A stretch of 64,000 nt of DNA from Onchocerca volvulus (Eukaryota; Nematoda; Chromadorea; Rhabditida; Onchocercidae): NCBI GenBank assembly GCA_000499405.2, contig HG738139.1, positions 876,564 through 940,563 of the forward strand, given 5' to 3'. The position numbers were made by a program, and so were the translations under genes. The notes beneath the pieces were generated by a model. That model did not search any database. It saw nothing but the letters and a program-made list of their open reading frames with translations, and was not told where the DNA came from. Positions 1-11,900 of the stretch are shown here, piece by piece; position 1 is the stretch's first letter, and every line of letters begins with the position of its first letter.

Positions 1-1
1 T

Positions 2-2463
2 GCTAACGACAATATCAGTGAGGAATTACGTCGACTGTCGATTGCTCCAGGTGATGCGAATCCAGATGAAGTAATTACTCATGAAGGATTGAGGTTAGTA
101 TGACATTTTTCCGCGCATCTTTCTGAAAAGTAGCGTGGATAACATTATTTCACAAAATTGTCAGGGATTATTACATTAAGAGGAAAGGAACTTATTGTAG
201 ATCGCACGTTGAATCCGAAATAAATCCTTGGGATGAAAAACTGCGAGACAAAATTATGACTACCCAACGTTTCTGTCCAGCGAATTGTCACGACTTCCCG
301 GTAATTCACACTATTATAGATACAAATTACCTAAATACTTTTTTAATCTCTAATTACTTGTTGTTTGCTTCATTACTACTTTCAAAAGATTTGATTTCAG
401 AAATTTCTAGAAGAAAATAGAATAGAAAACATTCGATATTTTTTACAGGAAAGATGCAGTCGTCTTACTCCTGGCGGTGCTGTGATTTTAGGAGGTGAAC
501 GTTTTGACATTGAATGTTTGATTGGCGAAGGTGGTTTTGCTAAAGTTTACAAGGGAAAATCAGAAGATGGCAACTTTTATGCGGTGAAGGTATTTTTTTC
601 TCCTATATTTAACTAGTTTTATGGAAAATTTTCAGAGGGTAACAATTTTTTTTCTTTTTATTGTTTGAAGAATTTCAGCTTTTAAGACCCATCATTATTA
701 AAAAACAAAATAAATGGAAATTCCTCTAAATATTTCCGTTTTTTTTTTTTTTTTTTCTTTTTCTCATTGTGATATTTTTATTGCAGCTTCAAATGCCACC
801 GTGTAAATGGGAAGTTTATGCTTGTGAAACACTGCGTATTCGAATGCCGAAAATTATGTTGGATGGTATAATGAATATCCGCGATGCATACTTATTTTCG
901 AATGCAAGTGCTATTGTTTATGAGTATCACAAGCATGGAAACCTCCTAGTGAGTTTGTTTTCTTTTTTTCCGTTCCATGAATCCAATACATCTGCATAAT
1001 CTCATCTTAACTCGCAGCTTTGGAAACAAAATTTTTCAATTTGTATTTTGCAAAAAACATCCTAATTTTTAAAGCTTGGATATTTTTTTTCCGGTCATGT
1101 TTCCAAATCTGTTCCCAGAAATTATTCCAGTTTATTTTTTGAATGTGTTCATTTTCTAGGATATGGTAAATAAACTGCAAGCCCGGAATATGTCATGCTC
1201 AGGTCTATTAACGGTTTATCTCGCTTGGGAAATCGGTCGAATATTGGAGGCAGTTCATAATGTCCAAATAATACATGGTGATATTAAACCGGATAACTTC
1301 ATGATCCTTCATCGGTTAATTACTAATTTCCTACGAGTATTTAAATCTTCATCACCCTTTATATAACTTTGTGATTTTTTAGATTAAATGAAGATGCCAC
1401 ATTAGAACAAATTCTCGACAGGAAATCTTTCACATTGAAATTGATTGATTGGGGACGTACCATCGACATGAATTTCTTAAAAGGATGCACATTTCGAGGG
1501 AAAGCTGGCACAGTAGCTTTTGATTGTCCTGAGATGCAAGTAAAATTTTACTTTTGGTAAATGTCAGCATATTTTTGGAAACTGGAATAAATTTTACGTC
1601 ACTATGATCCTGACATCTAGTAAGCAATATCATTATCTCTAATTATTCATATAAGAAATTGAGGATGGTCGACCATGGACATATCAAACAGATTTCTACG
1701 GTTTTGTTTCGACGCTTCATGTTATAATATATGGAAAATATATGAAGGTGTTCCGGAATACTGCTGGACGGTACAGCTCAACATCTGTGATGAAAAGGTT
1801 AGTCAATTATTCCAAACTTGGGTTTTCAAAAGTTAAGGAATTTGTTCCTTTTTCTTTAATATTGCGCGCAAAATTTCTCCAGCGACATCATTAGTATGGA
1901 GGAAATAATAGTAGTAATCATTGATTGTCGATTGTCTGGTTGCGCATCATCTTAACGCGTTTTTGGTTTCATCTGCATTATTTATAACGACGATTATAGT
2001 ATAATGACTTTTTACTTTAAATTGGAATTTCGATTACAAAACAGAATATAAGTTTTCGAGATCCAGCCGCTAAATTCCATTCATCTTGCTATCTTGCCAT
2101 CAATAATAAGCTTCTATAATTTAAAAATGTGCATAATATCATAATGAAAAGAAAGAGAATAGGTGCAATGTTGTGAACATTATTTTTTGCAGACGTTGGC
2201 ATCAGAGAGGCCTACTAGAAGATATATTCGATATGTGTTTGAATATATTGGATTGTGAATCATTGCCCAAATGGTCAACAATAATTGATGGTCTTGAAAA
2301 TAATATTAGGCATGTTATAAACAACATTTCTATTCAATTTTAATTAAGTCTGGAACTGTATAAGCTACTTAATAGATGTTTTCATTATAGATACTGGATA
2401 ACAGAGGATCGAAAGGTATGGAAGCAGGCAGTTCGAGAATTTAACTCTGGCATCGCACCGTGA
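2..2463 (+). CDS. bub-1: BUB1 mitotic checkpoint serine/threonine kinase, C-terminal part (start outside window)
   Basis: Nine exons joined in phase: 2-93, 165-300, 449-589, 787-948, 1160-1314, 1383-1539, 1664-1797, 2193-2309, 2391-2463 (TGA). They give 388 residues. BUB1 is a kinetochore kinase of the spindle assembly checkpoint; in other animals it phosphorylates histone H2A to recruit shugoshin. Seen here: an NPWDE segment before the kinase (about residues 53-57), glycine loop IGEGGFAKV (101-109), AVK lysine (123), catalytic loop HGDIKPDN (216-223), and DWG (251-253) where most kinases have DFG. The stretch after it (GTVAFDCPEM, PWTYQTDFYG, GKYMKVF) follows BUB1 rather than ordinary kinases. 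The TPR and KEN-box regions would lie upstream of the window. The exon 7 acceptor (ATTGAG) is weak but is the only in-phase choice. Exon 8 seems to use a GC donor. The family call is firm; exact exon edges are inferred. Confidence 0.93.
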
Positions 2464-2566
2464 GACTGCTGCAAAAATTATGAAAAAATCCTTCCCAAAA
2501 AAAAAAAAAAAAATTAAAAAATCCTTCCCAAAAAAAAAAATTTAAGCAAAGTCAGAGAGTACTTTA

Positions 2567-2572
2567 AATAAA
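2567..2572 (+). terminator. Candidate poly(A) signal of bub-1
   Basis: AATAAA lies 104 nt after the bub-1 stop codon. Between them are two copies of a TCCTTCCC element flanked by A-runs (2489-2496 and 2522-2529, period 33), probably a slippage duplication in the 3'UTR. Confidence 0.5.
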
Positions 2573-3028
2573 CACACTTGCCGTTCTGAAATTCTCGAAA
2601 GATTCCTTATCCTTAATGATTTTCAAGTTGTAATGTACTAATACAATGGTAAATTGCTGGAAAAACATAACTTGTAGTTTCGCCTTAAGTTTCTTACTTT
2701 TTTTTTTCTTAATTTTGCTTGATAACATATAGATAGTATAACAGCAATATGTATGATCCGAACCAATGAAAATATACCCAAGTATTATTTGTAAGATTTT
2801 TACGTGATCAGTAATCATTCAGTAGTGTGTGAGGTACCATGTGTTGTTTTCATAATTTTTACAGTGTTTCAGTTTTTCTCGTTTCATTCTGTACAATATG
2901 ATTTTATTTTGTATAATTTTTTGAAAAAGAAAATAGTTTTATGCAAATCAGTGATGAAAGTTTTCATAATATGTTTATTGATCGGTTAATGTAATCAATG
3001 ACTAATAGTAATCACTGGATCATGATTT

Positions 3029-3074
3029 GTTCAATATTTATCTGATTTCACTGTTCAGTATTTATCTGATTTCA
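3029..3074. repeat. Two-copy 24-bp tandem repeat
   Basis: GTTCAATATTTATCTGATTT and GTTCAGTATTTATCTGATTT occur back to back at 3029 and 3053, with one mismatch over 22 bp. Confidence 0.75.
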
Positions 3075-4039
3075 AAGCTTCGTGAACAATTGACGCTTTA
3101 TGTTATCTCATATAACGTGATATTTAAAAACTCAACAAAATGTTTTGTGCTTTTATGCTAATGGCAGTGTTAGTAGATGTAATGCTGTATACATGATGAT
3201 TTCTATTCGAAAACAAGTTTGCATGGCGCAAATATAGTCAATACTTAGATATATTTCAATTATATTCATTGTTAACTTCTAATTAATTTCGAATCGATAT
3301 AAATTTCATCCAACCTTTCAGTTCGAAAACATGTCATCGGATGAATCCGATGGCATTAATTAAAGATTTTACGGTTGGCTGGTCGGTGATAAGAAATAAA
3401 ACCTATCGGTAACTGTGTGGTCAGTGGCCTGTCGAAAAATTATAGGATCCCGCGCGTTTATCTTCATTTTTCGGTGTATTTTTTTCCAGTCGCTTTCTAA
3501 GGGAATTACCACTAATTACTTTCTTAATTATCGCCGTTATCATTGCTAGGTAACTGATGTGAAGTATGATATAAAAATTAAGGTAGCATTAGGTTAATAG
3601 AAGGATAATCCGGTGCTGGAGGAAAGAATGGAAAGGAAAAGTAAAAAAGATCACTAGAGTGGTATTTATAGCAATGCAAAAGATTACGATTTTTAAAATT
3701 TTGAAATCTAAAAGAAAGACAAATGGACAAAATTCCTGAAGTTTGTAAGTGCAAAATCTATTTCTTTTAAACACTCATAAACAAAATAACGGGCTCAGAA
3801 TTCTTAATGCAAAGTAAGAAAAACCTGACTATCGATTGCCAAAATTTTTAGCCATTACACTATTCATCTGCATAATTCGTATCACCTCCCCTAACCTTTG
3901 CCCTCTTTAGGACTGCAGGTCTTTCATAGCCAGCTCTCCATCTACCGTAACACGTCTGGCAAAACGCCACAGGCTCAATTGTCTATTGCAACTTAAAATC
4001 TTGGATATTCTTCTATGGATGCATCTGCGTACGTACGTT

Positions 4040-4590
4040 ACATGGATAAGTGTATATTTATATATATATATACGTACACATACGTGGTAGAAGGTCTATG
4101 ATGTACATATGTATTTAATTCAACGTCACATAATGCCTATAATGTATGTCTACAGTATGTATAATGTATGTGATTATAGTGTACATAATATGTATGTGTA
4201 TGTAACTATTTTGTGGAACTAGGTATGTGGTATATATGTGAATATGCGTAATATATGTCTATGGTGTATAACTATGTATATATGCATGTATACGACTGCA
4301 ATATACATCATATATGTATATGGGACTACGCATATGATATATATGTGGACATATGTGGCTACGGTTTATATATTGTATATCGTATATATGATGGTATGTA
4401 ATGTATGTGCACGTATGTGTGTGTAGATATGAAATGCATGTGTGTGTGTGTATATGTGTGCAAGCATAGAGGAAAACGAAATTGTGTGTTGGATAGCAAT
4501 GCACTAAACATTTCCACTTGTGTGTGTAAGTATGTGTATGTGTATATAGTGTATACCTATGTATATATGTGTATGTGTGGGTTTTTCATG
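4040..4590. repeat. TATG/TGTG/TATA-type alternating purine-pyrimidine tract
   Basis: About 550 bp dominated by TATATG, GTATGT and TGTGTG steps, with scattered interruptions. Apparent ORFs on both strands here encode only M/Y/I/V/C or H/T/Y strings and are artefacts of the repeat. Such sequence can adopt Z-DNA or cruciform structure, but that is inference. Confidence 0.7.
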
Positions 4591-5871
4591 ACATGCTAAT
4601 AGGAGGAAAGGATCGGTATGTGTGCACAACTTGGTACAGACCCATCTTTATGGATAGATGGAAAGAAAATGGCAAAGAAGGAATGGATAGGTTAATAAGC
4701 GGGATTATGTTGTCGTTGTTGGTTTGGTACGCTTGGGATATGTCACTTGAGAGATCATGTCTCACCTGAACATCAGATCTGTTACTTCTTTCATCTTCTC
4801 CTATTATTCTTCCTTCCCGTATGCTAATCGTCCGTTATAGGAGGATTAAATAATCTTCGATTCTAACGGAATTATCACTTGAATATAGTTATTGAACGGA
4901 AATACGAATCTGACGTAACGTACGTATGTTGCTATTTTGATCTTAACTGCACTGGGCAATGCTATATTTATAATAAGGAACGGATATAAATGATGAAAAG
5001 AGGGCCCAGATAAAAGGGAAGAGAAAGAGATTTAGAGAAAGAATGAGAAAAGAGAGGGAATGATACAGCATGTGAGATAAATGATTGTTTTTGTGAAAAA
5101 TTTTGTTGTTTGTTGTCGTATTCGCACGCTTAACTCCTGTTTGCAAAGTCCATGCCATTGCTCGTGATTTGCAGCATAGGCAACTATTTGGCACGTATAT
5201 TACACGTACGTAATCATAAAATGCAGATAAGTATCAGATTTGGTTTGCTGGAATTTTAAGGTTTTAGCATTATTTAATTGATTGATCATTGATGTGATGA
5301 GTCAATTAAATGGCCTAGTGTAGTAAGCAACCAATTATTTTTCATAGATGGTGCAAAAGGCTTTTTTTTTCTCCTTTCTTATTTCTTTCGTTTTTCTATT
5401 TACATTCCTTCTCACTTACGCTCTCGTTTATTTTTTCACCTATGTTTTCACTTATTATGACATGAGCTTCTCAGAAAGTATCAAGTAGTATTATTGTTTG
5501 CTTCAGTCTTGATTACGTGATGCATTAGGTGGAGCGGTGGATGACTTATGGAATGTATTAAGATAGATATTCAGGACGGTTTTATTATAATACATAAGTT
5601 AATTAAAAGCGAATTTGCGATTTCGCGATGTATGTAGCAAAAATGGTAAAATTTTATTTTTGCTGTTTTACAAAAGTGAATGATACAATCATAGATTTAA
5701 GAACAATTTTTTATGCCATCATTAACATGACAATGCAAAAAGATTTGGTATGTTTTCGTAACGTAGTATGTAGAAAGGAAATAAATTAATAAGAGTCAAA
5801 TCTAATGAACGAGTAAGGTAGTGAACACGTTAACGTTATATTATGAATGGATTTTCATGTTACTTATTCTT

Positions 5872-5943
5872 TCGATTTCAGATTTAGGTTTGAAGTCTTT
5901 CTCAGCGAAACATCACCCCCGATCTTTTTTTTTTTTTTTTTTT
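5872..5943 (+). promoter_or_regulatory. Candidate trans-splice acceptor and 5' leader of larp-1
   Basis: TTCGATTTCAG ends at 5881, 62 nt before the chosen larp-1 ATG, and fits the nematode TTTCAG acceptor consensus, so an SL trans-splice here is plausible. The leader then carries CACCCCCGATC and a run of 19 T (5925-5943) that touches the ATG. The reading frame is open upstream of the ATG as far as 5821, so an upstream coding exon or an ATG at 5857 cannot be excluded. Confidence 0.45.
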
Positions 5944-8900
5944 ATGGCAAACAAGCCGCAGTTAACATTTGCTCGGATTGTATCCGGAACTGTTGATACG
6001 AACGGTATTGGCACTGAAAGTGTTGCGATAACGCAAGCCCCTGTTGCTGTTGCGGTCGCTTCAACTACTGCTACTACTATTGCTACCACTGTTTCTACTA
6101 CTAATACTACTACTACTACTATTGCTTCTGCAACAACAAGCAGTCCGATCATAGATGTAAGCATAACTGCAATGGAATCAGGAAATCATACAAGTAGTAC
6201 GACACCTGGAGGTTCATGTGTAATCGCGTTAGCTGTTCCTCATTCCTCTGGTAAGAACAAAGATGGTTTACACCAACGATTTGTTGAAGAACGAAAACCG
6301 GATTCAAATGGTAATGCTCATGTTCAACGTTCGATACAGTCTGGACCACATCAGCAAATTCATTATCATCAACAAATTCAACGACGTAATAAACCACGAC
6401 CCAAAAATGATCGATCGCGAAAGGTTACTTTGAAAATGTCATTAGCCATGTCTTTTCCATACATTTCATTTTTTAGTGCACAATAATGGTCTTTTATTTT
6501 CTTGCCAAAATAAAAGTATAGTTTAAGATGTCAAAAAGCAGAGGCTCATTTTGCATTCCATATATTTTGCTGCGAACTTGTTTTCCTAGGCTTTATGAGG
6601 CATGCTATTTTATTTACTAGTTGTACTCACAAGTGGAAAAAGCTATACTAAAAATTAACTAGCTTCATGTCGCAAATTTGTTTTGTAATCGTAATTTTCC
6701 TTTCTAGGATAATAACATGTTATCAGTAGGGAAGGAAGAAAATGAAACACATACGGAGCAACAACCTGAAGTAATCTTAGGTCCTGCTCCACTTCCAACT
6801 GTGAACGCCTGGTTCAAACACTCCATAACAGGTGGGCTCAGTTCTTTTGTTCTTTTTTTATTTTTATTTTTATTTTTTTTTTTTTTTTTGGAAAAGAGTA
6901 ACCACTTAATTATCTATTAGGTAGGAATTGTTTTATCAGCGTCTGCAGTAACTGTGGTAGATTTGAAGTAGCATTTGCTTACTAGTTTTTCCTTGGAGCC
7001 CGGACTTTCCTCTGCTGTATTTATCATACAACAGCAACTACTTATTTCACCCAGAAATTAGATTTTAACATAAAACTCATAGAATTAAAATATTTTCCAT
7101 TATTGGTCAATGATCTGCATATCAAACATTAAACTACAACTAGAGATAATACTCTGATATACATTGCATTGCTATTCTAAGATAATCCACTATCTCTTAA
7201 ACTTTGAACTTCCTAATTTCTATTTAAGGTGACAGTATAGGCTACTTGATCTGCTACCGTTTTTTACTAATATGCTATATCTAATTCTGTTTTAGAAAAG
7301 GTTACACTATTATTTCTGCTTCACTAGGTGCATTAGATATAGTAAGTTAATTAAGTTACGGAGAAGAGGTAGTTTGAGGTAATAAAGCCGTGGTAAACAA
7401 ATGCAGGAGTTGTTAACTTTTTATTTTAGGACTTGGGCGTAGTAAATATTTGTTTGTGTGGTCTTTTCTAGGTTTGCTGTTGGCGAATCAGTTAACTTTA
7501 TAGTAACCACTTAATTATCTATTAGGTAGGAGTTGTTAAGTGTTTTACTCCAGTTTGATATTGACACTCAAATTTTATTCGCTTCAAATTTCTACAATAT
7601 GTTTCTCTTGCATATTAGTGATGCTTATTAATACATAATTAAGTAGTAGTTCATCATTACTTTTTGAAATATGATCAAATTACATTGAGTTCAGCTGTCT
7701 TGCATTATATTTGGCTTTGTTGTTGCACAGGTTAATTATGTTCTGAGTTTCAGCTTGATGCTTCTCATTTTTTATTCACTTTAGAAGAGAAAAATAAATA
7801 TAATGTGTGAAATATTAAGAATTACTTCTTTTACAAAAAAATTTTCTCATCCGTGATGAACACTGCATAAAAATCGCGGCTATAAAGCAAGATTTAAAAG
7901 TTTGCTCATTTTAGAAACAAAACAGTCAAAGAAAGAAAGTGACGTCTTGAATCCTCAAATATCCTCGGCGGAAGAAGAGGTTAATTCACTGTCTTTGAAA
8001 AAAATGGATGCTGAAAAGGATAATGTTATTAAGGTTTGTTTGAATAGTAAATGACAAGTTTAGTATATTTTTTGTTTATTTTCCATCTGAATGAACTGTA
8101 TCGCGAAATGATAGAGGTAAGAGATGATTCATCGTGATCATCAACTTTATGTAATTTCACCTTTGTGTCCTATTAAAGAATAAAATGTCAGGTACATTTT
8201 ATTGATGCAGTCAAATATCCAGTTTCCGTATGAGAAAAAAATTTGACAGATAGAAAAGCCATGTTGCTCGTTAAAAAATTCTTCACTATCTTTGATATAT
8301 CCTGAAACGCCCAATTTTTGATGTTTTTGATTTCTAAAATCTAAAAGTTTTTGATGATTTTGCTTTGTAATATTACCACGTCTGATGCTCGTTTAATTTT
8401 GTTCGACATGTCTGAATTATATAGCATGTATGTTTTGCAAATAGAGTTTTTGAGGCAGGCAATTACGGACTTCATTAATAATATGAATTTAAGTAAATTC
8501 GATGAGAAAATTTTATTGAAATTTTTTCACTTAAGCACTTTATATACATTGCGACAAAGGTTGTATTCAATCGAAGCATATTTCGACTTGACAGTCGTGC
8601 TTTTTATTCATTCCCTTCTGCTTGATAATTATGGGATCGATCATCTTTACGCATGATCCTCTATGCTTGCATATTTGATATTTTGATACTAATCATGTGC
8701 ATTTTGCAAATTCTCCATTATTGGCATCGTTTATTCAGTCAGTGACGCAAGAAACGCTGACATCCACAGGTGAAAACAATTCGAAGAAAATGGCGAAATC
8801 TCCTCCATCTTGTCAAACAACAAAACAAGAAAAGCAGGTTGATACCGAAGTATGTATTCTATTACATGCTAATATGATATTGACGAAATTCTATCTGTAA

Positions 8901-11900
8901 TATTAAAGGCTGTTCTTTTAGTACAAGTAAACAAATAACAGAAATCTTTTCAATTTTTCTTCTTCCTACTCTACTCTCTCCTCTCTTTTTTCCATCCCTC
9001 ATACAGTAATTAGTGATTAGTAATTAGCTGAAAATTTTACTTCTACAAATGCATGTTTTTCTAGTAATTAGTAAGGTTCATCTCTTCAAAAATTGGACAT
9101 GTATTTGTAATGGCAAATGCGCGATTGAATAAGCTTGATAGCATTCGGATAATCATCACTTTATAGCAAAAACCAGCACATAAAGCATGTTACTAATACT
9201 TTTCATTTTTGCCTACAATTTTTCGAAATCTTTCAGTTTTTAGCATGCCATATAAATAAACTGCCGTTTTTCATTTTGTAAGCTAATCAGTCTTCTGATG
9301 TTGTTATTTGTAAATTTAGGAATTTGGTACCTTCTTGCGGATTTAATTCCTTGCTTAGAACGATATTCTCGTAATGCTCATCTGAATTTTTTTAGGCATA
9401 CTTTATTGTTTTTAGCTTGCTAAACACTTCATTTGTAAGAGATTTTTAGAGATGAGTTTCGTGATAATTTAAATTAACTTGAATTGTCGTAAGACCAAGG
9501 CATGCTTAAAATTGACAAGCTTGTCTTTTGCGACTTATTATTTCTTTGCATCCTACTCTTCTGTATGTTTGGGCGTCTGTGTTGATAGGTTTTCATCAAA
9601 GTTCATGTTTTTAAGGCAGCGAATGTGGATGACAAAGCTTGGCCATCATTAAATGAAGCCGTCAATGAAGAACTGAAACCGGACAGCGCAATAAATAATG
9701 TAATTACGAAAGGGATTGCTGTTAATCATGAAGTGATGAAAGTCACTGACAGTTCAGAGGCAGTATATTATACGGTATATTTGCTTTTTAATCTGAATGA
9801 AAATAAATTGATTTCAAAATTAATGTCGGGAGCGAAGCTGGTTTTTGCTCTTGATTTATATTTCCATATCCGGTTTATCGTCTCGATGTTACCTATCTTT
9901 ATTAGGCAGTATTAGGTTTGAAAATATTAATATAAAGGTAACGTTAAACAATTATCGATTTCTGGCGATGATTGCTACGATCATTTTTCTGTTATTTTTA
10001 AGTTAGTGCACTTTGTTGTTGATAATCTCCCAAGATTTTGAAGTAACTATGGAACTTCTCAGTAATTGGGAATATTTTAGGATATGAAACAAGATAAGGA
10101 TAAAGAGAATGAAAATAATGGGAATGGAGGAAAAAATAATAAAAGCGGCAAAGCGTGGAAGAAGTTGGACATTGATGTGGATTATACGGGACGTGAAGGA
10201 CAAGGAAGACGCGGCAACATTGGACCTGGTAACAAGAATGATCATCCGCAAAGAAACAGGTTTTTAAACGGATCTTTTTTGCACTTTAGTTATGAAACCA
10301 AAGAAGTGAATAGTCTTTGCAAAAACTTCCATTCTTTACTTTAATTCACAGAGCATTCTGTGCAAAATTTCGATATGCTTTTAGCTTTTTTTTATCATGA
10401 AAATATTCACATATTAAATTTATTATTTTTTGAAAAGCAATTCTCCTGCTTCCTGTAATGGAAACTGGAGGAAATTTTATTATGAATTTCCCATATATGG
10501 AACTGAACTATCTGCACATGCTCCTTAAGAGACAGACAATTTTATTATGCTAAACTTTCAATAGTTTTTTATATCAAGTTTTCCTCTTTTCTTCTCTTTT
10601 TTTTTTTTCTTTTTCTTTTTCTTTTTGAAGTTAATCGTTCTTCGCATTTTTAATCTTTCCTTGCGATCAAATGTGGAAGTGAACTCGTTGAGTACATGTG
10701 CTTTTTTTGAAGTCTGCGAAGTAAATAGATTTTTTTGGCAATTTTTTTTCTGAATTGATGTAACTAAAAATTCCATATTTGGCTAGTTCATTCTGTATAC
10801 TGGTCGCCAAAATTTTATTGTCTTCAAAGTCCCGGATAAGTCTAATTAATGCTTTTCTATGTTATTGATCTGCTCATCTAACAGGTCGATTGTTTCATTT
10901 AGCCAGACTGTTATTATTCTTATTGCTCTACCTATTTTCTTATAAAATAACGTAACCACATAACCATAAATAGCTCTTCTGCACTTAATGATATGCAGTA
11001 TAGTTCGAAAGGAAGGAAATTCAGTATCAGGTTATTTATTCAATGTATCATGTCAAAGGATCAGAACGAAATGTCAACAAATGTACATGAAGCAGTTCTT
11101 TTAAAAGTATAATGAAATCTCTAGCAGGAGAGGTTCGAGCTTCGCGAAACAGCAAGCAATAAAAGAATACAATCCATCTTACGGTGTCATCACCATACCT
11201 GCTTCAACGACCGAAAATGTTTCAAAGATCGTACCAACATTAGCGCCCGCATCTTTGTTGGGTTGTGTACAACCGCTATCATACATTGCGCCAGCACTTA
11301 TATACAGTCCTGAATGTGTTAACGTCAGTGATGAATACGCTGAGGAAGACTACTGGTAAGATGTTGCGTTGTGTGCCGCCTGCTGATATTCCAACCCGCT
11401 CGCTTTTCTTACAGTAACTGCTTCTATCTTCAAATTCTAACCTAGTTTTATGTTCTCAAGGCATACAGTGGTTGTGGAATTGAAGGATGGAATTTAATTT
11501 AAAGAAAAAAGACAAGGAAGTCAGGAAATATCAATCTTTAGATGGAGTATTCAAGTTAATGACGAACGAACTTGTTGCTTAAATTCCAGTGCGCATTTTT
11601 GATGTCAATTTAGGAATGACTGGAAAAATATTAAGGATATATGTACCCAAATTGTTTTTTTCCGATGGCATATGTGTGTGTGTTTTTTTCTTTTTTGTTT
11701 TTGTTCCTTATTAGCGCTATAGCCATCCCCAAAAATTGCTATCTCGTTACCCATTTCATTTTACTTTTCTTTCTTAACATATAGCGAAAGTTTTGTACAT
11801 TGTGGTAGTCTGATTTATGTAAAATATTCCACTGGCATACATTATATATATATATATATATATACATAAGTAATTGCAGTCATTTTCAATTATTTAAAAT

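Larger units (their letters stand above)
2464..5881. other. Intergenic region between bub-1 and larp-1
   Basis: No convincing coding exon on either strand. It holds the bub-1 3'UTR, a 24-bp tandem duplication (3029-3074), an 8+8 bp palindromic dyad (3335-3352), a long alternating purine-pyrimidine tract (about 4040-4590) and the presumed larp-1 promoter. No core promoter element could be named with confidence. Confidence 0.6.

Noticed and set aside
4238..4599. Overlapping ORFs on both strands in the TATG/TGTG tract
   Set aside because: Translations are repeats of M, Y, I, V, C or H, T, Y produced by the microsatellite-like sequence; no splice or family support.
8351..8656. 101-codon plus-strand ORF inside larp-1 intron 3
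   Set aside because: It lies between two in-phase larp-1 exons and has no recognisable family. ORFs of this length are expected a few times by chance in 64 kb of this composition.
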